64,000 bases of DNA from Fictibacillus halophilus. GTDB lineage: Bacteria > Bacillota > Bacilli > Bacillales > Fictibacillaceae. The notes beneath the pieces are model-generated. The model was not told where the DNA came from. It was given only the letters and a program-made list of their open reading frames with translations, and did no database searches. The stretch is taken from assembly GCF_016401385.1 (NCBI RefSeq), contig NZ_JAEACF010000001.1, positions 930,001 to 994,000 of the forward strand. The letters run 5' to 3'. This document shows positions 37,966-48,064 of the stretch, in pieces; within the stretch, counting starts at the first letter, position 1; every line of letters starts with the position of its first letter. The position numbers and the translations under genes are program-made.

Positions 37966-38268
37966 GTGCGAAGAGAAATTCTCGAATACTTAAATACAAG
38001 ACCTGACTTGAAATATTATATAAGAGAAAAGCCAGAGTGGTATAGAAAGTTAAGCAGAAACCCTTTTTCAGTAACAGAGCTGGAAGAGGGTGCGAAAGTG
38101 TTTTACGGACGTACCTTTGGGCAAAGAGTAGATCGCTTTCATCAACAGGTACAAAATTTTGGCTTGTTAATGGAGTTAATCTCTGTAATGGGTGATGAAG
38201 TAAAGGGCAGTAGTCATCCAGTACCAAATGATTTTCAACCGATGCCAGACTCTCTTAACAACGGTTAA
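37966..38268 (+). CDS. ylbE: YlbE-like protein
   Basis: 100 residues beginning MRREILEYLNTRPDLKYYIREKP with WYRKLSRNP, the YlbE pattern. Longer at the C-terminus (VPNDFQPMPDSLNNG) than the 79-residue B. subtilis protein. GTG at 37966 chosen by that alignment; AAGGA lies 10 bases upstream. Function unknown; cotranscribed with ylbD. A terminator-shaped hairpin follows. Confidence 0.8.
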   Translation: MRREILEYLNTRPDLKYYIREKPEWYRKLSRNPFSVTELEEGAKVFYGRTFGQRVDRFHQQVQNFGLLMELISVMGDEVKGSSHPVPNDFQPMPDSLNNG

Positions 38269-38301
38269 GGCATATTGAGGGATAATAAGTCTGTAAAAGG
38301 A

Positions 38302-38332
38302 AAAAACTACTTCTATAAGGAGTGGTTTTTTT
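38302..38332 (+). terminator. Terminator-shaped hairpin that carries the next gene's ribosome site
   Basis: AAAAACTACTTC (38302-38313) pairs with GGAGTGGTTTTT (38319-38330), ten Watson-Crick and two G-T pairs, 5-base loop, ending in T's. The GGAG of the next gene is in the right arm and its ATG (38333) follows the T-run at once. Either a ylbDE terminator with partial read-through, or a translation-blocking stem. Confidence 0.65.
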
Positions 38333-38767
38333 ATGAAAATAAGAAATAGACGGATCTATACGGGCGGTCTATTAGTGATCATAGTACTCACACTATTTAC
38401 GTTAACCAAATTTTTCGAAGGAACTTCAGAGACCAAACTTCAAGAATCTAAAGCCGTCGAGGTATCTGCTTCGTATCCAATAATGGATAAAGACTGGGCG
38501 GTCAACTATCATGTGAAAAAGCAGCGAATATATTTTGAAAATATTATTACAAGATTCTCTTTCCAAGGCGGTCTTACGAAAACACCTGGGAATAAGGATG
38601 GGTATATTGCTGTTTTTGTAAACAATAAATGGAAGATGAATGCCAATCAATCCATGTTCATATTAAAAAATATGAATCCTGGTAAACACAAGATTACACT
38701 GCAGCTGAAGAAAAAGGATGGATCTAATTACGGATTAAAGAAAAATATAGTCGTTCAAGTACGCTAA
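38333..38767 (+). CDS. Membrane-anchored hypothetical protein
   Basis: 144 residues. Basic N-terminus, one hydrophobic segment (about 10-28), then a strand-rich extracytoplasmic domain with DGYIAVFVNNKWK and a C-terminal GKHKITLQLKKKDG, suggestive of an Ig-like or carbohydrate-binding-type fold, though I recognise no family. Its ribosome site lies within the hairpin just upstream. Followed by its own terminator. No counterpart that I know in B. subtilis at this place. Confidence 0.65.
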   Translation: MKIRNRRIYTGGLLVIIVLTLFTLTKFFEGTSETKLQESKAVEVSASYPIMDKDWAVNYHVKKQRIYFENIITRFSFQGGLTKTPGNKDGYIAVFVNNKWKMNANQSMFILKNMNPGKHKITLQLKKKDGSNYGLKKNIVVQVR

Positions 38768-38796
38768 CTCTTCAATTTATGAAGAGTTTTATTTTT
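38766..38796 (+). terminator. Terminator of the membrane-anchored protein gene
   Basis: Perfect 9-bp stem AACTCTTCA (38766-38774) / TGAAGAGTT (38780-38788), then T-rich DNA. Confidence 0.82.
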
Positions 38797-38881
38797 TGTT
38801 TCAACACTGCCATGCTTTTAAGTCCATTCAATATCCGCTATAATAGATTAGAAACCTCATACCTAAAGGGAGGTGTGACGT

Positions 38882-39316
38882 ATGAGTTTAGACCAAAGTG
38901 TATTGCTGGAAGAGTCCTTAGCATTAGCTGAGATGGTTGCTGATTCCAGTGTTGCAATAGCATATAGAAAGTCAAAATATAAGTTAGAGCAAGATGTAGA
39001 AGCTCAGAAAATGATTGCTCGTTTCGCCAAAATGAAAGAACAGTATGAAGAAGTACAGCGTTTTGGTAAATATCATCCAGATTTTAATACTGTTTCAACA
39101 CAAGTTCGTACACTTAAACGAGAGCTTGATTTCCATGAAAATATAGCTCAATTTAAGAAAGCAGAAAAAGAACTTGAAAATTTATTGATGGAATGCAGCA
39201 GAATCATTGCATACAGTGTATCTGAGCAGATTAAAGTTCCTACAGGCAATCCTTTCTTTGATGAGAGCTCTTGCAGTGGTGGATGTGGTTCTGGCGGATC
39301 TTGTGGTTGTGCTTAA
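38882..39316 (+). CDS. ylbF: YlbF (RicF), subunit of the RicAFT complex
   Basis: 144 residues, YlbF/YmcA fold: a long helical body with YEEVQRFGKYHPDF and VPTGNPFFD, then the Cys-rich end CSGGCGSGGSCGCA. With YmcA and YaaT it forms a complex holding iron-sulfur clusters that controls RNase Y mRNA processing, biofilm formation, competence and sporulation in B. subtilis; the C-terminal cysteines help bind a cluster. ATG with GGGAGGTG 8 bases upstream. Confidence 0.93.
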   Translation: MSLDQSVLLEESLALAEMVADSSVAIAYRKSKYKLEQDVEAQKMIARFAKMKEQYEEVQRFGKYHPDFNTVSTQVRTLKRELDFHENIAQFKKAEKELENLLMECSRIIAYSVSEQIKVPTGNPFFDESSCSGGCGSGGSCGCA

Positions 39317-39318
39317 AA

Positions 39319-39639
39319 TCAGTCTCTAAACCGAATGCAGTCAAAACATAAGTTTCCGCAGCAGAACATTTTTTCTTGTGGGACTAAAAAACGCATACGG
39401 TACACATGAAGATTTTCTTCTGAGCGTACAAATGTAAGGTTTAATGTTAGCCGTTTCCCTTTCATAGCTTTTACGGCATGTTTTTTTACAGAATCAGTTG
39501 AGTGATCGATTGAAAACTGCGAAGAAACCGTTACATAAATGAAAGGGATACCGGCCATCATTTTTTTTTCAACATTCATGATCGAAGGATCTTGTTTCAT
39601 TGAATTCAAAAAATGTTTCCAAACGTTGTTTAAGTCCAA
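39319..39639 (-). CDS. Small protein with a Cys-rich C-terminus, unknown
   Basis: 106 residues: an alpha/beta-like body with alternating strands and, at the very end, FCCGNLCFDCIRFRD with four cysteines in nine residues, likely a metal site. I do not recognise the family. TTG start; the ribosome site (AGGA 11 bases upstream) is weak. It ends 3 bases from the end of ylbF on the other strand, so the two Cys-rich protein ends are encoded back to back. No clear terminator between them. Confidence 0.6.
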   Translation of the reverse strand: MDLNNVWKHFLNSMKQDPSIMNVEKKMMAGIPFIYVTVSSQFSIDHSTDSVKKHAVKAMKGKRLTLNLTFVRSEENLHVYRMRFLVPQEKMFCCGNLCFDCIRFRD

Positions 39640-39709
39640 TCTACATCACATCCTATTGAGGAGTATTCGTTGATTTTTTCAATTTAAGTAAATAAAAGGG
39701 GCTTTAATT

Positions 39710-39985
39710 ATGATAGGTAATCGTCGTGGGCTATCTGTTTTTCTCCACTCATTAAAGTTTTCAAAACAGTTAAGACGCTATGGTAATGTACATTATGTTT
39801 CTAGAAGGTTAAAATATGCTGTTCTGTACTGTGATGGAAACAAAATAGACGAGATCGCAGCAAAGCTTGAATCATTGCATTTTGTAAAAGAAGTAAAAAG
39901 GTCTCATAAACAAGAGATCAAGACAGAATATGAAAGTAAAATCGTTGATAAAGCAAAAGAGTATGACTATAAGATGGGGATTTAA
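39710..39985 (+). CDS. ylbG: YlbG, UPF0298 family
   Basis: 91 residues; start [16 protein letters not shown] and [21 protein letters not shown] match YlbG of B. subtilis. The family is small, basic and conserved next to ylbF; function unknown. ATG with AAGGGG upstream. Own terminator. Confidence 0.9.
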   Translation: MIGNRRGLSVFLHSLKFSKQLRRYGNVHYVSRRLKYAVLYCDGNKIDEIAAKLESLHFVKEVKRSHKQEIKTEYESKIVDKAKEYDYKMGI

Positions 39986-39988
39986 AAG

Positions 39989-40020
39989 ACAGGCTGCTAA
40001 TAAAAATAGCTGCCTGTTTT
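39989..40020 (+). terminator. Terminator of ylbG
   Basis: ACAGGC-t-GCTA (39989-39999) / TAGC-t-GCCTGT (40007-40017) with one mismatch, then T's. Confidence 0.8.
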
Positions 40021-40038
40021 CTTTATGTTATTCTGCAA

Positions 40039-40419
40039 CTATGTTAATGGTGGGATCAGGTAGTTTAAGCGAAGAATCCCTGTTAAATAGTGAAAAAAGA
40101 GTTCTGTTTCAGCAAAATCGGTTGATGGCTTTACGTCAAACGTTATAACTTCTTTATTTAGTTGAGCAGCTTTTGCCTCGAATAAATCAATTCGTTTAGA
40201 AGGATAGGGTACTCCTTCTCGGCAAATGTATAGCGGCTGGAATTTCCCCTCTGAAGCTGGGTGAAGTACAGCAACTAGAGACGCATACATTCTATCTTCT
40301 TTCTTAACTTTTAGACATAATAACTGTGAAACACGGTCTTTGTTCGTTTCCATAATCTCTAGGAGTTCGTAAAGATCTGAATACCCTTCTCCAAGCTCAA
40401 TAAATCTTTGAATCATCAT
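40039..40419 (-). CDS. Conserved hypothetical protein, DUF7147-like
   Basis: 126 residues starting MMIQRFIELGEGYSDLYELLE, with FQPLYICREGVPYPSKR in the middle. Many Bacillus genomes carry it between ylbG and ylbH, sometimes labelled methylthioribose kinase without basis (too short for a kinase). I recall it as DUF7147. Two adjacent ATGs (40419 and 40416) are possible, with AAGGGG upstream. It is transcribed opposite to its neighbours. Confidence 0.65.
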   Translation of the reverse strand: MMIQRFIELGEGYSDLYELLEIMETNKDRVSQLLCLKVKKEDRMYASLVAVLHPASEGKFQPLYICREGVPYPSKRIDLFEAKAAQLNKEVITFDVKPSTDFAETELFFHYLTGILRLNYLIPPLT

Positions 40420-40484
40420 TCAATCCCCTTTCTATAAAACAATGTAGCACAATCACCTGTGAGCTTAAAGAGCTTTTAAGCATG

Positions 40485-40640
40485 AAAAAAAACCTGCAGC
40501 AAAAACTGCAGGTTGCCTTTAAAACAAAATCACTTCTGTTTAAAGGCGATGGGAGAGGAGAAACCGGATGAAGAACTTATGGGGAGTAAGTCTTCTCCGC
40601 GGTTGGCAACAACATCGTTCGTTGATGTTGTTATAAATAG
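40485..40640. ncRNA. Structured RNA upstream of rsmD (ylbH leader type)
   Basis: Four consecutive hairpins in 150 bases: AACCTGCAG/CTGCAGGTT (40491-40514); CCTTTAAA...TTTAAAGG (40516-40546); AACC-GGA...TCC-GC-GGTT with an inner stem GAAGAxCTTA/TAAGxCTTC (40562-40604); and AACAACATC/GATGTTGTT (40608-40632). A conserved RNA called the ylbH leader is known from comparative genomics at this place between ylbG and ylbH; function unresolved. The first hairpin has an A-run on its left, i.e. it is an intrinsic terminator only on the minus strand, so the RNA may be read away from rsmD. Confidence 0.65.
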
Positions 40641-40689
40641 TATGACCGCATTTAATTTGCCTTATACTTATAAGAAAAAGATTTGATGT

Positions 40690-40717
40690 TTGATTACAGG
40701 AATACTTGTGATAGGAT
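40690..40717 (+). promoter_or_regulatory. Candidate promoter of rsmD-coaD
   Basis: TTGATT (40690-40695), 16 bases, TAGGAT (40712-40717) with a TG one base before it, i.e. an extended -10. About 30-40 bases upstream of rsmD and downstream of the structured RNA. Confidence 0.4.
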
Positions 40718-40754
40718 AAGTAAGGGAAAACGGATAAAGAATTGAGTGAAGAAC

Positions 40755-43034
<2,280 letters not shown>

Positions 43035-43092
43035 AAGGGGAGTGCTCCTCTCGCAAAATTACACTATACTTACTTGTCCTCATCCTTATTTA

Positions 43093-43123
43093 TACGTATA
43101 GCCTTACTCTTTAGACCATATGT
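43093..43123 (-). promoter_or_regulatory. Possible sigma-E promoter of ylbJ
   Basis: Minus strand: ACATATG (43123-43117) and TATACGTA (43100-43093), 16 bases apart, moderately like the sigma-E -35 (KMATATT) and -10 (CATACAHT). Supported mainly by the known sigma-E dependence of ylbJ. Confidence 0.3.
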
Positions 43124-43159
43124 TAAAAAAAGACGGTGCTTCTAAAGGAGGAGCAAAGG

Positions 43160-43954
43160 ATGAAAGAACCGAAAATCGGACTTGCTCTAGGATCTGGTGG
43201 TGCTAGAGGATTTGCTCATCTTGGTGTTGTTAAAGCAATAAGAGATGCAGGGATACCAATAGATATGGTAGCTGGGAGCAGCATGGGAGCTTTAGTCGGT
43301 GCTATGGTAAGTATGGGACATAGCGATGAAAATCTTTACCGTATGGCAACGCTCTTCAAACGCAAATATTATATGGATTATACGGTCCCTAAGATGGGAT
43401 TTATTACAGGAAAGAAAATCAAAGAACTCGTGAGGCTTCTCACCAAACAAAAGCATATTGAACAAACAGACATTCCTTTGGCGATCGTAGCAACAGATCT
43501 TCTGCTTGGAGAAAAAGTGGTTTTCAGAACCGGTCCTATTGCAGATGCAGTTCGTGCTAGCATCTCGATCCCTGGAATATTAGTGCCAGAAAAGATAGAT
43601 GGAAAACTCTTAGTGGACGGTGGGGTCATCGATCGAGTACCTGTTTCAGTGGCAAGAGAGATGGGAGCGGACCTTGTAATCGCAGTAGATATCTCTCATT
43701 TTAAAGCAGAACTTCAAGTTTCATCTATTTTTGATGTTATCATTCAGAGCATTGATATCATGCAGCGCGAAATGGTCCGCTGGCATGAAATTTCAGCTGA
43801 TATTATGATCCGTCCAATGGTTGAACAGTTCAGTTCTACAGCATTTAAAGATGTTAATGATATAATCGCTATAGGAGAAGAAGCAGGAAGAAAACAGATA
43901 CCAAAAATACTAGAAAAGATCAACAACTGGAAGGAGTCTATGCATGACCACTGA
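43160..43954 (+). CDS. ylbK: YlbK, patatin-like phospholipase family protein
   Basis: 264 residues. Oxyanion loop GSGGARG (about 13-19), nucleophile Ser in AGSSMG (GxSxG, about 38-43) and the Asp of the dyad in LVDGG; together a complete patatin-type Ser-Asp site. Probably a lipid acyl hydrolase, cytoplasmic or membrane-associated. ATG at 43160 with GGAGG 8 bases upstream; a longer frame begins before the site. Overlaps ylbL by 11 bases, so the two are coupled. Confidence 0.9.
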   Translation: MKEPKIGLALGSGGARGFAHLGVVKAIRDAGIPIDMVAGSSMGALVGAMVSMGHSDENLYRMATLFKRKYYMDYTVPKMGFITGKKIKELVRLLTKQKHIEQTDIPLAIVATDLLLGEKVVFRTGPIADAVRASISIPGILVPEKIDGKLLVDGGVIDRVPVSVAREMGADLVIAVDISHFKAELQVSSIFDVIIQSIDIMQREMVRWHEISADIMIRPMVEQFSSTAFKDVNDIIAIGEEAGRKQIPKILEKINNWKESMHDH

Positions 43955-44987
43955 AAAAACAGCGAAACGAAAAAATTTTTTCTCGAAAAATAAATTCATT
44001 ATTCTTTTTTTGTTGGTGTTTGCTTTTATAGCATTCTATCCACTCCCTTACTACATTACCTCTCCTGGAGATGCCAGGGTATTAGATCCCATCATTAGCG
44101 TAGAGGGAGGAGACCAAGATAAGGGAGAGTTTATGCTGACAACAGTGTCGGTAGGAACAGCAAACATTCCGCAATACATATGGGCAAAGCTAAGTGATTA
44201 TCGTGAAGTCATTCCTGCTGATCAGATCAGAGGAGAAGATGAGACGGATGAAGAGTACAACCAAAGACAACTTCAGATGATGGAAGATTCACAGCATGCT
44301 GCTACGATAGTAGCTTATCAAGAGGCAGGAAAAAAAGTAGACATTGAATACCATGGTGTTTATGTTACGGGAATTATGTCTGGAATGCCTGCAGAAAAAA
44401 AGTTAAAAGTTGGAGATAAAATTATTGCTGTTGACCGTAATCCGGTTATGGAAACAAAGAAACTTCTTGATACACTCGCTCCGAAAAAAGCAGGAGATGA
44501 GGTAGACTTAACCATACTACGTGGCGATAAAAAATTGAATGTGAACTTAAATATTGAGGAGTTTCCAAAGAAGTATATTCAAGATCAAGGACCAAAAGCC
44601 GGTCTTGGTATCACCTCTCCTGTCGCAGATGTTTCAATCGTAACAGATCCGAAAGTGAAAATTGATACCTCGCAGATCGGAGGACCATCAGCTGGGTTGA
44701 TGTTTACGTTAGAAATTATGGATCAGCTAACGCCAGATGATCTTACACATGGAAAGAAGATTGCAGGAACCGGAACGATGGACCTTCAAAAGAATGTAGG
44801 ACCGATCGGCGGTATACAACAAAAAATTGTAGCAGCTGATGAAGCTGGGGCGGAGATCTTTTTTGCTCCTGTTGATGGAGATAACTACAGTGATGCGGTA
44901 AAGGCTCAAAAGGATATAGGCTCTAAGATGAAGGTTGTACCAGTTAAAACATTGAACGATGCACTGGATTATTTGAAAAAATTGTAG
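43944..44987 (+). CDS. ylbL: YlbL, membrane-anchored PDZ-Lon (S16) protease
   Basis: 347 residues: one transmembrane helix (about 16-36), an extracytoplasmic region with a PDZ domain (about 125-205) and an S16/Lon-type protease domain with Ser249 in GGPSAG and Lys294 in GGIQQK forming the catalytic dyad. In B. subtilis YlbL degrades the division inhibitor YneA after DNA damage, together with CtpA. Overlaps ylbK by 11 bases. A terminator follows. Confidence 0.93.
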   Translation: MTTEKTAKRKNFFSKNKFIILFLLVFAFIAFYPLPYYITSPGDARVLDPIISVEGGDQDKGEFMLTTVSVGTANIPQYIWAKLSDYREVIPADQIRGEDETDEEYNQRQLQMMEDSQHAATIVAYQEAGKKVDIEYHGVYVTGIMSGMPAEKKLKVGDKIIAVDRNPVMETKKLLDTLAPKKAGDEVDLTILRGDKKLNVNLNIEEFPKKYIQDQGPKAGLGITSPVADVSIVTDPKVKIDTSQIGGPSAGLMFTLEIMDQLTPDDLTHGKKIAGTGTMDLQKNVGPIGGIQQKIVAADEAGAEIFFAPVDGDNYSDAVKAQKDIGSKMKVVPVKTLNDALDYLKKL

Positions 44988-44989
44988 AC

Positions 44990-45035
44990 AAAAAGGATGC
45001 AGTGGCCAGAATTGGCTTTTCTGCATCCTTTTTTA
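44990..45035 (+). terminator. Terminator of ylbKL
   Basis: Perfect 13-bp stem AAAAAGGATGCAG (44990-45002) / CTGCATCCTTTTT (45021-45033) with a small inner GCCA/TGGC stem. Confidence 0.9.
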
Positions 45036-45104
45036 GCTCGTCGGAGCGGCTGCTAAGCACGCTACGACGAGCGCCATACGAAAAATACGAGCGCTCGCCC
45101 CCGA
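45036..45104. repeat. GC-rich hairpin element between ylbL and ylbM
   Basis: GCTCGTCG-g-AGCG (45036-45048) / CGCT-a-CGACGAGC (45060-45072), a 12-bp stem with one mismatch, followed by ACGAGCGCTCG (45087-45097), whose GAGCGCTC core is a perfect 8-bp palindrome. ACGAGCGC occurs twice. Much richer in G+C than the surroundings. Unexplained by either gene; it follows the ylbL terminator. Confidence 0.5.
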
Positions 45105-45119
45105 AAACTAGCTTCTCAA

Positions 45120-46325
45120 TCATTTCACCATTACTGGCGGAGTATTAAATTCTTCTTTCTCAGCTCGTATAATATTCCGAGATGCCCCTTGAGCATATAC
45201 TAAAGATGTCTTCGCTTCCATCCTCAATCCAGCAAAATCATGCTTAGAGACAGTAGTAACGAGAGGAAGGTCTAATGACTTTTTCACAGATCCTAGGTAA
45301 TCCCTTCCTATACCTGTCATTCCTAACACGCGAATGTATGAGGGAGGGGAGTCTAGAATGGCCAACATCTCTTCTTTTTGGACCTTATTTAAAACGTGTG
45401 TACACGCGCGTTGCAGTCTTGTCCATGTATAACGCTTAGTCTTTATATGTTTCATGAAAGTTTCAAAAGAGTCAGATCTCTTCATTGCCTCAATCATCCT
45501 ATACTCTAAACCCTCTTCAACTTCATAATAACGGTTTATTTCACTGGGACTTGTAGATAATAGTTGATAACGAAGAAGAGGATAAAAGCGTTCCCAATTC
45601 ATTAAAGTACCTTTATCGCTTCGTTCTTCAGCTAACAACTCAAATGTGTAGCTTGGCATATAAGGTGCTGCTTGTTTGGTATCACTTGTGAAAATAGCTT
45701 CTCTAATTGCTGTTGCGCTCGCAATGTTACCTTTACCTAGCATTACATCATGGTAATTAGCATTTTTTCTCTTTATCGTAACCGGTGTAATTTGAGAACC
45801 TAACTCACGGCTGGCTCTTACATATTCAAAACCTAAGATGTTATTCGGTTTACTGAGATCGAGAGCTAATGGAATATCAAGTGATTCATATGCTCGTGAA
45901 GCAGCTGAAGGATAGGATAGCCCATTGCTCATGAATGTACGAACTAGTTCTTGATAGGTTTCCTGTTGAGCATTTACCGATTCATGAGTCTTGTTGAAAA
46001 GTTCAGCATCCCCAGATTCACTTCCAAAGCAAAATGACTCTGCACCAAGAGATTGCAGCAAAAAAATGCTACCAAATGCAAAACGAGGCGCATGGCTAGT
46101 AGCAAAAGAATAAGGAAGTTCAATAACGAGATCTGCTCCACCTAAAAGAGCCATCTTTGTCCTTTTCCACTTTGACAAAAGAGCAGGTTCTCCTCGTTGA
46201 AGGAAATTACCGCTCATCACGGCGATAATACAATCAGCACCTGTAGCTTTTTTCGTTTCTTGTAAATGATAATAATGCCCATTATGAAACGGATTATATT
46301 CAACAACAACACCAGTTGCTTTCAA
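45120..46325 (-). CDS. tmcAL: tRNA(Met) cytidine acetate ligase TmcAL (YlbM)
   Basis: Makes N4-acetylcytidine at the wobble base of elongator tRNA-Met using acetate and ATP. 401 residues. Nucleotidyltransferase motif NPFHNGH (residues 11-17), MSGNFLQRGEPA and KWKRTKMALLGGADLVIELP follow in order. TTG at 46325 chosen because MKATGVVVEYNPFHNGH aligns with the B. subtilis start; a GTG three codons upstream lies against the ribosome site. Monocistronic. Confidence 0.92.
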   Translation of the reverse strand: MKATGVVVEYNPFHNGHYYHLQETKKATGADCIIAVMSGNFLQRGEPALLSKWKRTKMALLGGADLVIELPYSFATSHAPRFAFGSIFLLQSLGAESFCFGSESGDAELFNKTHESVNAQQETYQELVRTFMSNGLSYPSAASRAYESLDIPLALDLSKPNNILGFEYVRASRELGSQITPVTIKRKNANYHDVMLGKGNIASATAIREAIFTSDTKQAAPYMPSYTFELLAEERSDKGTLMNWERFYPLLRYQLLSTSPSEINRYYEVEEGLEYRMIEAMKRSDSFETFMKHIKTKRYTWTRLQRACTHVLNKVQKEEMLAILDSPPSYIRVLGMTGIGRDYLGSVKKSLDLPLVTTVSKHDFAGLRMEAKTSLVYAQGASRNIIRAEKEEFNTPPVMVK

Positions 46326-46417
46326 CTGTTCCACTTCCTTTTAAACGTTCGATTATACTTGTTTACATTGTACTAAAAAGAGTTTAGAATCAAAAGTATC
46401 AGTGTAAAGATAAAATA

Positions 46418-46446
46418 TTGACATTTTATTTGATGACCGATATAAT
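46418..46446 (+). promoter_or_regulatory. Consensus sigma-A promoter of ylbN-rpmF
   Basis: TTGACA (46418-46423), exactly 17 bases, TATAAT (46441-46446): a perfect match, about 30 bases upstream of ylbN. Predicted start near 46453. Confidence 0.9.
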
Positions 46447-46475
46447 TACTACTGTTGCCTTGAGGTGATAAAGAC

Positions 46476-46994
46476 ATGAAATGGTCACTACAAGAAATTA
46501 AAAATTTTTACCGTAAACCGTTAACGTTTGAACAAAATGTTGATGCGAGCGGAGTGATGGAAAAAGACCCGGAGATCAGAAGCGTTGATCCTGTTCACGT
46601 AGAAGGACATGCAGATGTAACTCAGCAAAAAGCCACTTTTTACTTAAACATAAAAGGAAAAATGGTGTTGCCATGTGCCAACACATTGGTAGATGTGGAA
46701 TTTCCATTCTCGGTAAAAACGACGGAAATTTTTATTTTCGATCCGAACTATACGGAATACGAAGATGAAGAGAGCCTTCACAAAGTCGAAGGACATTACG
46801 TTGACCTTCTCCCTGTCATCGAAGAGCATATTTTGCTTGAAAAACCGTTGAAAATTACGGCTGCTGATGTGACAGACAGTCCCGCTCCTAAGGAAGGAAA
46901 AGGATGGAAGAGGGTTACGGATGAAGACATGAAAAACCGGATTGATCCGCGTTTGGAAGGTCTGGCTAAATTTTTTGACGAAGACAAAAAGTGA
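46476..46994 (+). CDS. ylbN: YlbN, DUF177/YceD family
   Basis: 172 residues with a YceD-type core: MVLPCANTLVDVEFPF (the conserved CxxxL element) and YVDLLPVIEEHILLEKP. Almost always encoded just before rpmF in bacteria; relatives have been linked to 23S rRNA accumulation. ATG with GAGGTGA upstream. Cotranscribed with rpmF from the strong promoter at 46418. Confidence 0.9.
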   Translation: MKWSLQEIKNFYRKPLTFEQNVDASGVMEKDPEIRSVDPVHVEGHADVTQQKATFYLNIKGKMVLPCANTLVDVEFPFSVKTTEIFIFDPNYTEYEDEESLHKVEGHYVDLLPVIEEHILLEKPLKITAADVTDSPAPKEGKGWKRVTDEDMKNRIDPRLEGLAKFFDEDKK

Positions 46995-47045
46995 AAGAAT
47001 AGGTTATAATGATTCTTTCTAGAACCTTTAAGGAGGTGGATACAA

Positions 47046-47219
47046 ATGGCAGTACCTTTTCGCAGAACTTCTCAAACTCGCCAAGCGAAGCGTCGTACAC
47101 ACTACAAGCTTTCCATGCCTGGTATGGTAAAGTGTCCACAGTGCGGAGAATACAAGTTATCTCACCGCGTTTGCCGTGAGTGTGGATCTTACAAAGGAAA
47201 AGAAGTAGTTAGCAAGTAA
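47046..47219 (+). CDS. rpmF: Ribosomal protein L32 (zinc-binding form)
   Basis: 57-residue protein of the large ribosomal subunit, starting [17 protein letters not shown]. Four cysteines at 30, 33, 43 and 46 form the zinc ribbon, so this is the C+ form; Bacilli often also carry a zinc-free paralog used in zinc shortage, not seen here. AAGGAGGTG upstream of the ATG. Too short for the usual length cut-off but certain. Confidence 0.96.
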   Translation: MAVPFRRTSQTRQAKRRTHYKLSMPGMVKCPQCGEYKLSHRVCRECGSYKGKEVVSK

Positions 47220-47226
47220 TGAAAAG

Positions 47227-47252
47227 CAGGGAGCTATAGGCTTCCTGTTTTT
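47227..47252 (+). terminator. Terminator of ylbN-rpmF
   Basis: CAGGGAGC (47227-47234) / GCTTCCTG (47240-47247) with one G-T pair, then six T's. Confidence 0.8.
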
Positions 47253-47299
47253 TCATATACATAAATAAAGCGTTTTCTTTTGTATCGGAGGTGTAGATA

Positions 47300-48061
47300 G
47301 TGAACGAGCAACCTGTTTTATGGGAAAAAAAGAATGGAATAGGGTGGATAACTTTAAATCGCCCTACAGTACGTAATGCTATAAATTACGATGTGATGAA
47401 GGATTTATCAACTCTTTTAAACTTGGCAAAAAAGGACGAAGAGGTAAAAGTTCTTATCATAACGGGATCAGGTACAAAAGCGTTTTGTTCTGGAGGAGAC
47501 CTTAGTGCTTTTCATTCATTAAAGACTGAAGAACAAGCGTACGGTATGTTATCAAAAATGGGAAACATCCTTCTTGATTTATTCTTTTTTCCTAAACCCA
47601 CTGTAGCTCTTTTAAACGGATCAGCAGTTGGAGGCGGATGCGAAATTGCATCCGCGTGTGATATTAGACTTGCTCGTGCAGAGGCGAAAGTGGGGTTTAT
47701 TCAAGGGCGTTTAGGCATCTCAACGGGTTGGGGAGGGGGAACATACCTCTTAGAAAGAATCAACCTAATGAGAGCAATGGATCTCTTATACAGCTCCACT
47801 CCTGTGACAGCTAAGCAAAGCATGGATTACGGATTTATCCAATACGTCATTAAAGGAAACAGCTTGAAAGAAACAGAACGCTATGTAAGCAGGTTTACAT
47901 CTCAACCTCTTGGCGTCATCGAGTCTTATAAAGCTCTTCAGCTTGAAAGATTAGATAAGGAAAAGATAAAACAGAGCGTTCAAAATGAGATTCAACGATG
48001 TGCAAAGTTATGGGCGTCAGATGAACATCATAAAAGAGTAGAGGCATTCTTAAAAAAATAA
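47300..48061 (+). CDS. Enoyl-CoA hydratase/isomerase (crotonase) family protein
   Basis: 253 residues. Crotonase features: oxyanion-hole KAFCSGGDL and VGGGCEIASACDIRLA, with the first catalytic-type Glu (GGCE). The second Glu of true hydratases (in GQPEILLG) is replaced: here the segment reads GFIQGRLGISTGWGGG. The GWGG sequence resembles ECHDC1-type (ethyl/methylmalonyl-CoA decarboxylase) proteins rather than hydratases. That is by motif memory. GTG start with GGAGGTG upstream. Two genes away from the acyl-CoA carboxylase operon, whose side product such an enzyme could clear. Confidence 0.8.
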   Translation: MNEQPVLWEKKNGIGWITLNRPTVRNAINYDVMKDLSTLLNLAKKDEEVKVLIITGSGTKAFCSGGDLSAFHSLKTEEQAYGMLSKMGNILLDLFFFPKPTVALLNGSAVGGGCEIASACDIRLARAEAKVGFIQGRLGISTGWGGGTYLLERINLMRAMDLLYSSTPVTAKQSMDYGFIQYVIKGNSLKETERYVSRFTSQPLGVIESYKALQLERLDKEKIKQSVQNEIQRCAKLWASDEHHKRVEAFLKK

Positions 48062-48064
48062 GTT

